From positions 41,485 to 105,484 of the forward strand of contig JAEUHC010000009.1 in NCBI GenBank assembly GCA_016794785.1: a stretch of DNA of 64,000 bases, in the 5' to 3' direction. Source of the DNA: Opitutaceae bacterium. GTDB lineage: Bacteria; Verrucomicrobiota; Verrucomicrobiia; Opitutales; Opitutaceae. The notes beneath the pieces were generated by a model, which saw only the letters and a program-made list of their open reading frames with translations, made no database searches and had not been told where the DNA came from. How positions within the stretch are numbered: position 1 is the stretch's first letter; the number at the start of each line of letters is the position of its first letter. The translations under genes were made by a program, and so were the position numbers. This document shows, in pieces, positions 17,056-26,279 of the stretch.

Positions 17056-18156
17056 ATGAAAATCGGCATCATCGGCGGCGGCAAAGTGGGCGGCACAATC
17101 GCGACGCTGCTGGAGTCGTGCGATTTTTGCACGGCCGTGCGGCTCGGCGATGTGCGCCCCAACCTGAAGCTGCGCGGGCTGAAGAAGACCGCCGCCGCCC
17201 GCGTCGATGTGACGCGCTCCGCCGCGCTCGCGGCCTTCGTGAAATCATGCGATGGCGTCGTGAGCGCCGCGCCCTATTTCCTCAACCGCGCCATCGCCGC
17301 GGCGTGCGCGGTCGCGCGCGTCTCCTATTTCGATCTCACGGAGGATGTGGCGACGACGAACTTCATCCGCACCCTCGCGCGCAAGACCAAGGGCGCGACC
17401 TTCATGCCGCAGTGCGGCCTCGCGCCCGGCGCGATCAACATCGTGGGCGGTTCGCTGGCGGCCTCGCTGGATCGGGTGCGCTCGGTCGAGATGCGCGTGG
17501 GCGCGCTGCCGCAGTTCGCGGGCAACCAGATGAAGTATTACCTGAGCTGGAGCACCGCCGGGCTCATTAACGAATACTGCCAGCTCGGCGAGGCGCTGCA
17601 CGACGGCCGGCGCATCGAGACGTTGCCCCTCGACGGCGTCGAGCGCCTCACGATCGACGGGGTGGAATACGAGGCCTTCAACACCAGCGGCGGCGTCGCG
17701 ACGATGTGCGAGACCTTCGCCGGCAAGGTGGGCGAGCTGAACTACAAGACGATGCGCTACCCCGGCCACCGCGACCTGATGAAGTTTCTCCTGCAGGACC
17801 TGAACCTCGGCGCGCAGCAGAAGCTGCTCACGCAGATCTTCGATCAGGAGGTGCCGCTGACGGATCACGATGTCGTGGTCTTCTACGTGAGCGCCATCGG
17901 CGAGTCCGACGGCGATCTCGTGCAGCGGAGCTTCGTAAAGAAGATGCATGGCGCGACGGTCGGCGGCCGGCGGCTGTCGGCCATCCAGCTCACGACCGCA
18001 GCGGGCGTGGTGGCGGTGCTGGAGCTTTTCGCACGCGGTGAGTTGCCGCGAGGCTTCGTGAAGCAGGAGTCGGTCACCCTGCCGCAGTTCCTCGGCACGC
18101 AGTGGGGCGGGCGGGTTTACGGCGAGGAAGGGACCAAGGACAAGGGGCCCACATGA
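17056..18156 (+). CDS. Saccharopine dehydrogenase family protein
   Basis: 366 aa. N-terminal Rossmann fold with MKIGIIGGGKVGGTIATLLE (NAD-binding Gly-rich loop at residues 7-12), then VVSAAPYFLNRAIAAACAVARVSYFDLTED and CGLAPGAINIVGG, both characteristic of saccharopine dehydrogenases of the Lys9/C-terminal LKR-SDH type. The enzyme would oxidise saccharopine to aminoadipate semialdehyde and glutamate. The stop codon overlaps the start of the following aldehyde dehydrogenase (ATGA), indicating translational coupling; that enzyme would take the semialdehyde product. No lysine-ketoglutarate reductase gene is adjacent, so formation of saccharopine is unexplained here. Confidence 0.8.
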   Translation: MKIGIIGGGKVGGTIATLLESCDFCTAVRLGDVRPNLKLRGLKKTAAARVDVTRSAALAAFVKSCDGVVSAAPYFLNRAIAAACAVARVSYFDLTEDVATTNFIRTLARKTKGATFMPQCGLAPGAINIVGGSLAASLDRVRSVEMRVGALPQFAGNQMKYYLSWSTAGLINEYCQLGEALHDGRRIETLPLDGVERLTIDGVEYEAFNTSGGVATMCETFAGKVGELNYKTMRYPGHRDLMKFLLQDLNLGAQQKLLTQIFDQEVPLTDHDVVVFYVSAIGESDGDLVQRSFVKKMHGATVGGRRLSAIQLTTAAGVVAVLELFARGELPRGFVKQESVTLPQFLGTQWGGRVYGEEGTKDKGPT

Positions 18157-19703
18157 GCGCGACTGCGGTAAAAAGGGTGGCCGCGGAAATTTTTCCTAGG
18201 CTCGGACTCAAGGCGAACAACGCCGGCGTGTTTGCCGGCGAGTGGTTCGGGGTCGGACCCGCGATCGAGAAACGCTCACCCATCGATGGCACGGTGCTCG
18301 GGCGCGTGACGACCGCCACGCCGGCCGAACTCGATCGCGTGCTCGGCGCGGCGCAGCGGGCCTTTCACGTGTGGCGCGAGGTGCCGGCGCCGCGGCGCGG
18401 CGAAGTCGTGCGCCGCTACGGCGAGGCGCTGCGCGCGCACAAGGCGGACCTCGGCCGCCTCGTGACGCTCGAGACCGGCAAGATCGTCGCGGAAGGGGAG
18501 GGCGAGGTGCAGGAGATGATCGACATCTGCGACTTCGCGACCGGGCTCTCGCGGCAGTTGCACGGCCTCACCATCGCTAGCGAGCGGCCGGGGCACCGCA
18601 TGATGGAGCAGTGGCACCCACTCGGCGTGGTGGGAATCATTTCGGCGTTTAATTTTCCCGTGGCAGTGTGGGCGTGGAACAGCGCGCTCGCTGCCGTGTG
18701 CGGCGACGCTACGGTGTGGAAGCCTTCCGAGAAAACCCCGCTCACCGCCGTTGCGTGCGCCAAGCTGGCCGAGCGCGTGTGCCGCGAGTGCGGCGTTGAT
18801 CCGGCGGTGTTTTCGCTCGTGTGCGGCGATGCTGCGGCCGTCGGCGGACCGCTCGTGGCCGACCGGCGCGTCACGCTGGTGTCGGCGACCGGCTCGACCC
18901 GCATGGGGCGGCGCGTGGGCGAGGCGGTGGCGCAGCGTTTCGGCCGATCCCTGCTCGAACTCGGCGGCAACAACGCCATCATCGTTACGCGCAGCGCCGA
19001 CCTGAAGCTGGCGCTGCGCGCGATTCTCTTCGGCGCCGTAGGCACGGCGGGCCAGCGCTGCACCTCGACGCGCCGGCTAATCGTGCACGAGATGATCGCC
19101 GCGAAATTGACGCGGATGCTCGTGGCGGCCTACCGCCAGGTGCGCATCGGCAACCCGCTCGATCCGGCAACGCTCATGGGGCCGTTGATCGATTGTGACG
19201 CGGCGGAGGCGTATGCGCAGGCCATCACGGCGGCGAAGCAGCAGGGTGGGCGTGTGCTCGTCGGCGGCAAGCGACTGGCTGGCACGGCGCGGGCGGGCGG
19301 GTTCTATGTTTCGCCGTGCCTCATCGCGGCGGAAAACGCTTGGGCCATCGTTCAGCACGAGACCTTTGCCCCGATTCTCTACGTGATGACCTATCGCACG
19401 TTCGACGAAGCCATCGCGCTTAACAACGCCGTGCCGCAGGGCCTGAGCTCGGCGATCTTCACGGGCGACCAGCGCGAGGCGGAGCTTTTTGTCAGCGCAT
19501 GCGGCAGCGACTGCGGCATCGCCAACGTGAACCTCGGCACCAGCGGCGCGGAGATCGGCGGGGCTTTCGGCGGCGAGAAGGAGACGGGCGGGGGGCGCGA
19601 GAGCGGCAGCGACGCCTGGAAAGCCTACATGCGCCGCCAGACCGCCACGATCAACTACTCGAGGGAATTGCCGCTCGCGCAGGGGATTCGGTTTGGAAAG
19701 TAG
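18153..19703 (+). CDS. ALDH7-family aldehyde dehydrogenase (alpha-aminoadipate semialdehyde dehydrogenase type)
   Basis: 516 aa. Nucleophile Cys in GTAGQRCTSTRRL, general-base Glu in LELGGNN, NAD site Asn in AFNFPVAVWAWN, and the ALDH7-specific C-terminal IANVNLGTSGAEIGGAFGGEKETGGGRESGSDAWKAYMRR, which distinguishes family 7 (AmaB, ALDH7A1, antiquitin) from other ALDHs. The reaction is oxidation of alpha-aminoadipate semialdehyde/piperideine-6-carboxylate to 2-aminoadipate with NAD. The 4-base overlap with the saccharopine dehydrogenase gene fixes the start at 18153 and supports joint function in lysine catabolism. Confidence 0.88.
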   Translation: MSATAVKRVAAEIFPRLGLKANNAGVFAGEWFGVGPAIEKRSPIDGTVLGRVTTATPAELDRVLGAAQRAFHVWREVPAPRRGEVVRRYGEALRAHKADLGRLVTLETGKIVAEGEGEVQEMIDICDFATGLSRQLHGLTIASERPGHRMMEQWHPLGVVGIISAFNFPVAVWAWNSALAAVCGDATVWKPSEKTPLTAVACAKLAERVCRECGVDPAVFSLVCGDAAAVGGPLVADRRVTLVSATGSTRMGRRVGEAVAQRFGRSLLELGGNNAIIVTRSADLKLALRAILFGAVGTAGQRCTSTRRLIVHEMIAAKLTRMLVAAYRQVRIGNPLDPATLMGPLIDCDAAEAYAQAITAAKQQGGRVLVGGKRLAGTARAGGFYVSPCLIAAENAWAIVQHETFAPILYVMTYRTFDEAIALNNAVPQGLSSAIFTGDQREAELFVSACGSDCGIANVNLGTSGAEIGGAFGGEKETGGGRESGSDAWKAYMRRQTATINYSRELPLAQGIRFGK

Positions 19704-19710
19704 CATGTGA

Positions 19711-19814
19711 GGTGGGGCCGGTTCTCCGAGCCGGCCTGAGTGCAGAGGTGCTTTGCGAACCAAGCGCGCGTCGTTGCTCGCAACCCAGGCCCGCTCGGAG
19801 AGCGGGCCCCACCT
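19711..19814. repeat. GTGGGGC-family palindromic repeat, copy 2
   Basis: Left arm GGTGGGGCCGGTTCTCCGAG then CCGGCCTGAG; right arm CCCAGGCCCGCTCGGAGAGC then GGGCCCCACC. It begins 7 bases after the ALDH stop codon and could act as a transcription terminator hairpin. Its two arms have the same wording as copy 3 at 28235-28321. Confidence 0.8.
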
Positions 19815-19893
19815 TCAATCAGTTTGCAGAGCGACCGGATTTCGCCGACAAACACATCCCGCCCGCACCCCTTCGTCCAGCCCCCGCCCGAGC

Positions 19894-22491
19894 ATGCACC
19901 CGCGCCTCCCTTCCGCGATTCTCTGCGCCTTTGTCGCATCCTTCGCCGCGCGGGCCGCGGAGCTGCCCGCGACATCGGCGCGGTTCATCGAGCAGCACTG
20001 CGCCGGCTGCCACGATGCGGTGGAGAGGAAAGGTGATCTCGACCTCACGGCGCTCGCGCTGAATCCCGGCGATCCGAAAAATTTTGCGCGGTGGCTGAAG
20101 GTTCACGACCGCGTCGAATCCGGCGAGATGCCGCCCAAGAAAAAGCCGCGGCCCGCCGCGGACGAAGTGCGGACGTTTCTCGCGCCGCTGGCCCAGTCGC
20201 TCGTGTCGGCCGAGCAGGCGCGGGCGGGCGACGAGGGCCGCGCCACGCGTCGCCGTCTCAACCGTTACGAATATGAGAACGCCCTGCGCGACCTGCTGCA
20301 CGCGCCGTGGCTGCAGGTGAAGGACGCGCTGCCGGAGGACGGCGAGGCGCACCGCTTCAACAAAGTCGGCGAGGCGCTGGATGTCTCCCACGTGCAGATG
20401 GCGCGCTACCTCGGCGTGGCCGACTACGCGTTGCGGCAGGTGATGGCAAAGTCGCCCGAGCAGCCCGCGGCGGCGACGATCCGCTACTACGCGCGCGAGG
20501 CGCGGAGCTTTACGGGGCCGATGAAATTTTCGGTGTTCAACACGAGCCCGGAGCGCGCGACGTTTCCGGTCCTCGGCTTTGAGGCGCAGACCGAGGTGCG
20601 CGCGGGCAAGGCGCCGATCACCGTCGGCGCGGCCGATCCCATCACGCGCGATCTCGAGGGCGTGGGGGTCGTGGCGGGCAACTACGAGCCGCTCGAGCCC
20701 AAGTTCACGAATTTCAAGGCACCGGCCGCGGGCCGCTACCGGCTCCGTTTCCAGACGCACACGGTCTGGGTCGGCCCGACCGTGCAGACCGATCCGAAGA
20801 AACCGGATCGCTGGTGGATTCCCGACCTCGACAAGGTAGCGCGCGGGCGGCGCTCCGAGCCGATCACGGTCTATTCCGAGACACCGCCGCGGCAATTGCG
20901 CTGGCTCGGGACCTTCGACGCCAAGATCGAGCCCGAGGTAGCTGAGCTCGACGTGTGGCTGCTCGCGGGCGAGACGATCCGCGTCGATGCGGCGCGGCTC
21001 TTCCGCTCCCGGCCCGGCGCGGGGCGCTGGCAGAATCCGCTCGCGGAGAGGGATGGTTCGCCGGGCGTCGTCTTCCGCTGGATGGACGCCGAGGGACCGA
21101 TCACGGAACGCTGGCCCACGTCCGGCCACGCGTTGCTCTTTGGCGACCTGCCGCTGAAAAAGGCGGAGAAGGCCGGCGCCCCCGCCGAGATCATCTCGGC
21201 CAATCCCGAGGCGGATGCGGCGCGACTGCTGAGGAGTTTTCTCGACCGCGCCTACCGCCGCCCGGTCGCCGCGGCCGAGGTGCAACGGTTCCTCCCCGTG
21301 ATCGAACACGCGCGGCAGACGGGCGCGACCTTCGCCGACGCGATGATCGCGGGTTACACGGCGGTGCTCTGCTCACCGGAATTCGTCTCGATCGACGAGA
21401 AGCCGGGCCGGCTCGACGACCACGCGCTGGCGACGCGCCTCGCGTTTTTCCTCGGCAACTCCGCGCCCGACGCCGAGCTGCGCGGGCTCGCGGACAAGGG
21501 CGGCCTCCGCCGTGGCGACGCGCTGCGGGCGCAGACCGAGCGTCTGCTCAACGACCCGCGGGCGCGCCGCTTCACGGATGCGTTTCTCGACTACTGGCTC
21601 GACCTGCGGCGCATCGTCGCGACCTCGCCCGACGAGGCGCTCTACAACGACTACTACCTCGACGACCTGCTGGCGGAGTCGGCGGTGTTTGAGACGCAGG
21701 CGTTTTTCGCGGAGCTGCTGCGCGGCGATCTGCCGGCGCGCAACCTCATCGCGTCGGACTTTGCGATGCTCAACGAAAAGCTCGCCACCCACTACGGCCT
21801 GCCGCCGGTCGAAGGCGTTGCGATCCGCAAGGTCGCGCTGCCGAGGGACAGCATGCGCGGCGGCTTGCTGACACAGGCGGCGGTCCTGAAAGTCACGGCC
21901 AACGGCACAACGACGTCACCGGTGCTGCGTGGCGTCTGGATCATGGAGCGCATCCTCGGCGAGACGCCCACTCCGCCCCCGGCGGGCGTGCCGGCGGTGG
22001 AGCCCGATATCCGCGGTGCCGCGACGATTCGCGATCAACTGGCCAAGCACCGCACGCAGGAGATGTGCGCCTCGTGCCACACACGCATCGATCCGGCGGG
22101 CTTCGCGCTGGAGAACTTCGATGTGATGGGCGGCTTCCGCACGCACTACCGGGCGATGGGGGTCGAGGGCAAGGCTCCCGCGCCGGGCCTCGGTTTCGGC
22201 GGGCAGAAGTTCGCCTTCCACTACGCGCTGCCCGTCGATGCCAGCGGCGAGCTGCCGGATGGCCGGACTTTTGCCGATGTGCGCGAATTGAAGCGCCTCC
22301 TGCTCACCGACGAGCGCGCCATCGCCCGCAACCTCGTGAAGCAGCTCGTGGTTTACGCCACTGGCGCTCCGGTGCGCTTCGTCGATCGCCCCGCCGTGGA
22401 AAAGATTCTCGATCGCGCCGCGCCCGGGGGCTTTGGCGTGCGATCTTTGATTCATGCGATCGTCCAGAGTGAGTTGTTTCTAAACAAATGA
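19894..22491 (+). CDS. DUF1592/DUF1588/DUF1585 c-type cytochrome (planctomycete cytochrome family)
   Basis: 865 aa with a signal peptide ([21 protein letters not shown]). Domain order as usual for the family: an N-terminal CxxCH cytochrome module (QHCAGCH at residues 36-40, then [11 protein letters not shown]), DUF1587 ([17 protein letters not shown]), DUF1595, DUF1592 ([35 protein letters not shown]), DUF1588 ([33 protein letters not shown]) and DUF1585 with a second heme motif ([19 protein letters not shown]). Such proteins are periplasmic, function unknown, and almost always paired with a DUF1552 gene; here that partner follows but is separated by an S23-type gene. Confidence 0.88.
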   Translation: MHPRLPSAILCAFVASFAARAAELPATSARFIEQHCAGCHDAVERKGDLDLTALALNPGDPKNFARWLKVHDRVESGEMPPKKKPRPAADEVRTFLAPLAQSLVSAEQARAGDEGRATRRRLNRYEYENALRDLLHAPWLQVKDALPEDGEAHRFNKVGEALDVSHVQMARYLGVADYALRQVMAKSPEQPAAATIRYYAREARSFTGPMKFSVFNTSPERATFPVLGFEAQTEVRAGKAPITVGAADPITRDLEGVGVVAGNYEPLEPKFTNFKAPAAGRYRLRFQTHTVWVGPTVQTDPKKPDRWWIPDLDKVARGRRSEPITVYSETPPRQLRWLGTFDAKIEPEVAELDVWLLAGETIRVDAARLFRSRPGAGRWQNPLAERDGSPGVVFRWMDAEGPITERWPTSGHALLFGDLPLKKAEKAGAPAEIISANPEADAARLLRSFLDRAYRRPVAAAEVQRFLPVIEHARQTGATFADAMIAGYTAVLCSPEFVSIDEKPGRLDDHALATRLAFFLGNSAPDAELRGLADKGGLRRGDALRAQTERLLNDPRARRFTDAFLDYWLDLRRIVATSPDEALYNDYYLDDLLAESAVFETQAFFAELLRGDLPARNLIASDFAMLNEKLATHYGLPPVEGVAIRKVALPRDSMRGGLLTQAAVLKVTANGTTTSPVLRGVWIMERILGETPTPPPAGVPAVEPDIRGAATIRDQLAKHRTQEMCASCHTRIDPAGFALENFDVMGGFRTHYRAMGVEGKAPAPGLGFGGQKFAFHYALPVDASGELPDGRTFADVRELKRLLLTDERAIARNLVKQLVVYATGAPVRFVDRPAVEKILDRAAPGGFGVRSLIHAIVQSELFLNK

Positions 22492-22506
22492 AGGCACGGC
22501 GAGGCT

Positions 22507-22985
22507 GACGCGGAGAAGCGGAGACAGGGAGACACGGAGAAACCAAACGCCCCATGAAAGCACTGGCTCGCAAGAAACAGGTTCGAAAGCACACGGATTT
22601 GGACGTCTATCGCCGGGCGTTTGCGGCGGCTATGCGGTTCTTCGAGTTGAGCCGCAAATTTCCCGCGGAGGAGCGCTACTCGCTGACCGATCAGGGGCGG
22701 CGCTCATCGCGCTCCGTATGTGGCAACCTCGCCGAGGCATGGCGCAAGCGGCGCTATGAGGCTGCGTTTGTCGCGAAGCTGAACGACTGCGAGGGCGAGG
22801 CGGCCGAGACGCAGATGTGGATTCAGTTTGCCGTCGAGTGCGGTTATCTTGAACGTGGTCCCGCGCGAGAACTATACGCCGAATACGACGACATCCTCGG
22901 AATGCTCGTTAGCATGATTAACAACCCCGCCCCGTGGCTCCTGAAATGAACTCTCCCCGTCTCCCCGTCCCTGTGTCTCCGCGTC
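22507..22985 (+). mobile_element. IVS-like element: inverted repeats enclosing an S23-type gene
   Basis: The left arm (22507-22543) is four octamers GACGCGGA, GAAGCGGA, GACAGGGA, GACACGGA; the right arm (22951-22985) is TCCCCGTC, TCCCCGTC, CCTGTGTC, TCCGCGTC, its imperfect complement. Between them lies a complete four-helix-bundle gene and little else. This is the architecture of 23S rRNA intervening sequences, but placed in a protein-coding operon between a DUF1592 and a DUF1552 gene. The second paralogous pair at 31-35.8 kb lacks the element, showing the insertion site. Mobility is inferred, not shown. Confidence 0.6.
22554..22949 (+). CDS. Four-helix bundle protein, 23S rRNA IVS-protein (S23) family
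   Basis: 131 aa. The family pattern is clear: [52 protein letters not shown], then [31 protein letters not shown]23-type proteins form pentameric helical bundles, bind nucleic acid, and are typically encoded inside 23S rRNA intervening sequences or dispersed; the Avd accessory protein of diversity-generating retroelements is a relative. It lies between two inverted-repeat arms. The stop codon overlaps the likely start of the downstream DUF1552 gene (ATGA). Its Lys/Arg-rich start ([13 protein letters not shown]) fits RNA or DNA binding. Confidence 0.85.
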   Translation: MKALARKKQVRKHTDLDVYRRAFAAAMRFFELSRKFPAEERYSLTDQGRRSSRSVCGNLAEAWRKRRYEAAFVAKLNDCEGEAAETQMWIQFAVECGYLERGPARELYAEYDDILGMLVSMINNPAPWLLK

Positions 22986-24319
22986 GTCCGATCTCCGGCT
23001 CCTTCGTCTCCGCGCAGCGGGCGCTCTCGCGGCGGCAGTTTCTGCGCAGCGCGGGCGTGGTGATGTCGCTGCCTTGGCTCGACTCGATGCTGCCGGCCTT
23101 CGCCCGCGGCGAGACGGCCAAGGCCGCCACCGCCAAGCCGCGCCGGATGCTCGGCATCTGCAACAACCTCGGCCTGCTCCCCGACCAGTTTTTCCCGAAG
23201 AACGCGGGCCGCGGCTACGAGTTGTCGCCGTATCTCCAGACGCTCGCGGCGCATCGCGACGACTTCACAGTCTTCAGCGGCGTGTGGCATCCGGATGTCG
23301 ATGGCGGCCACCCGGCCGACATCTGCTTTCTTACGGCGGCGCCGCATCCCGGCAGCGGCGGTTTCCGCAACACCATCTCGCTCGACCAATACATCGCGGA
23401 GCGCATCGGCCACGAGACGCGTTTCCCGTCGCTCACGCTCGGCGTGAACGTCCTCCAGGGCCAGCGCAGCCTCTCGTGGACCGGCTCCGGCGTGCTCATC
23501 CCGTCCGAGGAGAAACCGTCGGACGTTTTTCGGAAACTCTTCGTGCAGGGCACCCCCGCCGAGGTCGAGGCGCAGATGCGCAAGCTCGCGCAGGGCCAGA
23601 GCATCCTCGACGCCGTCGGCAGCCAGGCGAAGGACCTGCAGCGCGGCGTCGGCGCGCGCGACCGCGACCGGCTCGACCAGTATTTCACCAGCGTGCGGGA
23701 GCTCGAGCAGCGCATGGAGATGTCGAAGGAATGGGAGAAGCGCCCCAAGCCCAAGGTCGCCGCCTCCCTGCCGCTCGATCCCGCGAGCCCCAAGGCCTAC
23801 ATGGAAAAGGTCCGCCTGATGTATGACATGGCGCGCCTCGCCTTCCAGACCGACTCGACGCGCTCGATCTCGCTCCTGCTCGACAGCGTGAATTCGCCGA
23901 CGCTCGACCTCGACGAGGAGCACAAGCTCACCGACGCCTACCACAACCTCTCCCACCACGGCCGCTCCGAGGCGAAGATCGGCCAGCTCAAGGTCATCGA
24001 CCAGTGGCACATGAAGCTCCTCAGCCAGCTCTTCAACGACCTCAAGGCCGTGAACGAGGGCGGCGACACGCTCTTTGATCGCACGATGGTCCTCTACGGC
24101 TCCAACCTCGGCAACGCCAACACCCACGTGACGACGAACCTGCCGGTGCTCTTCGCCGGCGGCGGCTTCCGCCACGGCCAGCACCTCGCGTTCGACACGA
24201 CGCACAATTATCCGCTGCCGAATCTCTTCGTCTCGATGCTCCAGCGCATGGGCATCGAGTCGGACAAATTCGCGACCTCGACGGGGACGATGCGGGGGCT
24301 GGAGATGGCGCGGGGGTAG
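22946..24319 (+). CDS. DUF1552 secreted protein (Tat-type signal)
   Basis: 457 aa. After a 26-residue atypical leader ([18 protein letters not shown]...) comes a twin-arginine-like signal ([23 protein letters not shown]), then the DUF1552 body: [60 protein letters not shown] and [13 protein letters not shown], followed by the C-terminal LFAGGGF. DUF1552 resembles the alkaline-phosphatase-like DUF1501 proteins; function is unknown. Its first 13 codons are made by the right arm of the S23 element, so the natural start may have been displaced; a GTG at 22934 is an alternative. The signal motif is unusually far from the start compared with the paralogue at 34418. Confidence 0.85.
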   Translation: MNSPRLPVPVSPRRPISGSFVSAQRALSRRQFLRSAGVVMSLPWLDSMLPAFARGETAKAATAKPRRMLGICNNLGLLPDQFFPKNAGRGYELSPYLQTLAAHRDDFTVFSGVWHPDVDGGHPADICFLTAAPHPGSGGFRNTISLDQYIAERIGHETRFPSLTLGVNVLQGQRSLSWTGSGVLIPSEEKPSDVFRKLFVQGTPAEVEAQMRKLAQGQSILDAVGSQAKDLQRGVGARDRDRLDQYFTSVRELEQRMEMSKEWEKRPKPKVAASLPLDPASPKAYMEKVRLMYDMARLAFQTDSTRSISLLLDSVNSPTLDLDEEHKLTDAYHNLSHHGRSEAKIGQLKVIDQWHMKLLSQLFNDLKAVNEGGDTLFDRTMVLYGSNLGNANTHVTTNLPVLFAGGGFRHGQHLAFDTTHNYPLPNLFVSMLQRMGIESDKFATSTGTMRGLEMARG

Positions 24320-24699
24320 GGCTGCGTCACGTTTGTGGCGAGGAAGCTTAGGTCTGGTAGCCCTGCTCGTGAGAGCAGGGACCGACGGCAGCTTGCGGGT
24401 CCTCCGTCCCGCCTCTCACGAGGCGGGCTACCGCGAGCCTCGTCGTCACATGCGGCCGACTTTGGAGCCGTCGCCTCCCGTCGGTGGCGCGCTTGCAACT
24501 CCGCCAGCGTTGTGAATTTCCCCGCCTGCACGTCGGCGATTTTCTTCGCCGTGGCTTTTCGCCACGCCGTTGTCGCACGCTTGAGCTGGTGCAGGTAGAT
24601 TTGGATTTCGCGACGTTCACTCGCGGTGAGGCAGGAAATCGCCTGCTTGATTTCGAGCACGCGCATGGCGGCACCTGATCGCGACGTTGTTTCGCTCAT
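24208..24699 (-). CDS. Small hypothetical protein, 3' end overrun by a palindromic repeat
   Basis: The start at 24699 overlaps the stop of the upstream lipoprotein gene by ATGA, supporting translation. Residues 12-72 look like a genuine domain: [25 protein letters not shown] then [22 protein letters not shown], similar in shape to small antitoxin-like or addiction-module proteins (helix, then D-x-x-AGK). After about residue 80 the frame runs through the repeat at 24356-24432 and then antisense to the DUF1552 gene, ending only at 24208, so the last 80 residues are probably not natural. The original stop was likely lost when the repeat inserted. Function unknown. Confidence 0.45.
   Translation of the reverse strand: MSETTSRSGAAMRVLEIKQAISCLTASERREIQIYLHQLKRATTAWRKATAKKIADVQAGKFTTLAELQARHRREATAPKSAACDDEARGSPPRERRDGGPASCRRSLLSRAGLPDLSFLATNVTQPYPRAISSPRIVPVEVANLSDSMPMRWSIETKRFGSG
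24356..24432. repeat. GGTAGCCC...GGGCTACC palindromic element
   Basis: The outer arms GGTAGCCCTGCTCGTGAGAG and CTCTCACGAGGCGGGCTACC are inverted copies with a few changes; the centre GACGGCAGCTTGCGGGTCC is unrelated. It lies 36 bases after the DUF1552 stop and inside the 3' part of the antisense small gene, where it changes the reading frame's end. Confidence 0.7.
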
Positions 24700-25013
24700 T
24701 GGGTGTGCCACACGGACAGAACCTTTCCGTCTTCCTTCGCAAGCACGGCGTAGGCGACACCGCCGAGCCGGTCTGGGGGTAGTGTGCCTTCGACTCGCCA
24801 CAAACCGTCCTCGAGGGTTGCCGTGTATGGCTTCTGGTCGGCAATTTCCTTTTCGCCGTAAATCGGATTCCAGACGGCAACCGCAATCGCGATCGCAGTC
24901 TTCTCATCGGGAACGAAGCCGCCCTTCGGTTTCCAAACCATCTCCGTCACAGTTATCTTTGCGCAGGATGCCAGACACAGCATCCCGAGGAGCATCATGA
25001 CAGCGATCTTCAT
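24696..25013 (-). CDS. NTF2-fold lipoprotein
   Basis: 105 aa. Lipoprotein signal MKIAVMMLLGMLCLASC with Cys17. The mature part reads VPDEKTAIAIAVAVWNPIYGEKEIADQKPY then LEDGLWRVEGTLP and GGVAYAVLAKEDGKVLSVWH, the pattern of the NTF2-fold family often annotated as NTF2-fold immunity protein. Whether it is an immunity protein is unknown here; there is no toxin beside it. It follows the DUF4178 gene by 63 bases and is coupled to the small downstream gene by a 4-base overlap, so it may belong to the membrane-stress operon. Confidence 0.65.
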   Translation of the reverse strand: MKIAVMMLLGMLCLASCAKITVTEMVWKPKGGFVPDEKTAIAIAVAVWNPIYGEKEIADQKPYTATLEDGLWRVEGTLPPDRLGGVAYAVLAKEDGKVLSVWHTQ

Positions 25014-25076
25014 TTTCCCTTCGCCGCTCCGAGTTATGGCGCGCGTTTCGCCTGTTCTACGGTGAGTTTTCAAACG

Positions 25077-26279
25077 TTACTTTCGGGGTTGAGTGAACGC
25101 CGTGCTCACTGCCGCCTCGTTCACTGTCGTTCCGCGCCAGAATTGAATCTTCGTTTCGTTCCAGCGCGCGAGCAACACCTCCGCGCCCTCGGTCGCGAGG
25201 AAGCCGTATTCCAAGGCATTCGCGGCGGGACCGGAGCGGGCGGGTTCAGTGAAGAGGGTTTTGGACTGGAATACTTCGATGATCTTGAAGGTGCGGCCCT
25301 CGATCGCGACGGGCTGGCTTATCTTTCTTCTCGCCGCCTCGAGCGGCGGTAAGTGGGCCAGCGGTGGGATGAGCCGCAGGAGGTGCCATTCCTTCGAGCC
25401 GCCGCTGAGGCCGTTGATCAGCAGGGCGGGTTCGCCGGTGGCGCTGCGGAGCGCATATTCGCGGCGGTGGTGGCGGCCGGCGGGGGTGGCGATCTCAACG
25501 GCGGATTGGGCGGTGACGCTGAAGGGCTGCGCGGCGAGCGCGCCCTCGGCGCCGTTGATGAGCTGGAGCGTCGGCGCGAACGGCCGCACTGCGTGGGCGG
25601 GCGCCGCCGCCGACTTGCGGGCGAAGCACGAGTAGCCGGAGAAGACGACAATTGCACCGAGCGCCACGAGCACGAGCTTGGGAACCCAGCCGATGCCCGC
25701 CTTCGCGGCCACGGGCTCACGCAGGCCGGAGCTGTCCGAGAAATTTGAAACCACCGCGGACCGGCCCTTGGGCAGGTTGAAGGACTGCTCCACGACCGGT
25801 CCGGGGACATCCAGCCCCTCGTAGAACTCGATCTCGTCGTCGGTCCAGCTCGCGACCAGCATGCGGTCGCCGGTGTCGGCGTTGAAATAGTGCGCGATGT
25901 CGCCGACCTCCACGCCCTCGGGGCCCTCGCCCTCGATCTGCACGACGCGGGACTCGTCCACGAGCGTGATGGCGACGGGCGTGCCGTCGAGGTTCACCTT
26001 CTCGCCGACGCGTTTGCCGGCCGCTTCCGCCGCCGTCATCGCGCGCATAGGCGTGAAAGGCCGGAACAGTTTCCACTCCGGGCCGGCCTCGCCCTCCTCG
26101 AAGACGAGCGTGGCTTCGTTCCCCGAGCCGTCCACGAGGCGGAACTCGTTCCAAAAATAATCTTCGCCCTCGATCTCGACGGCCAGGACGACGCGACCCG
26201 CGACGCGCACGCGCCAGCCGTTGAGCGTGCCGGTGGCGCCGAGGCGCAGCGCGGTGGGATTCTCGTGGGAGGCGCTCAT
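25077..26279 (-). CDS. DUF4178 protein, two copies joined by a membrane segment
   Basis: 400 aa. Residues 1-190 form one DUF4178-type beta-rich unit (TLNGWRVRVAGRVVLAVEIEGEDYFWNEFRLVD, RMLVASWTDDEIEFYEGLDVP). A single membrane helix (KLVLVALGAIVVFSGYSCF) follows at about 208-226, and the C-terminal 170 residues contain a second, similar unit (HRREYALRSATGEPALLINGLSG, VLLARWNETKIQFWRGTTV). DUF4178 genes are commonly found beside DUF350 and glutathionylspermidine-synthase-like genes, as here; the function of the set is not established. The ATG overlaps the stop of the previous gene (ATGA). Confidence 0.8.
   Translation of the reverse strand: MSASHENPTALRLGATGTLNGWRVRVAGRVVLAVEIEGEDYFWNEFRLVDGSGNEATLVFEEGEAGPEWKLFRPFTPMRAMTAAEAAGKRVGEKVNLDGTPVAITLVDESRVVQIEGEGPEGVEVGDIAHYFNADTGDRMLVASWTDDEIEFYEGLDVPGPVVEQSFNLPKGRSAVVSNFSDSSGLREPVAAKAGIGWVPKLVLVALGAIVVFSGYSCFARKSAAAPAHAVRPFAPTLQLINGAEGALAAQPFSVTAQSAVEIATPAGRHHRREYALRSATGEPALLINGLSGGSKEWHLLRLIPPLAHLPPLEAARRKISQPVAIEGRTFKIIEVFQSKTLFTEPARSGPAANALEYGFLATEGAEVLLARWNETKIQFWRGTTVNEAAVSTAFTQPRK

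Noticed and set aside
22507..22985. Diversity-generating retroelement, because Avd is related to S23-type proteins
   Set aside because: No reverse transcriptase and no template/variable repeat pair were seen nearby.
22507..22985. Insertion sequence
   Set aside because: No transposase, and the arms are imperfect and made of short units; the enclosed protein is not a transposase.
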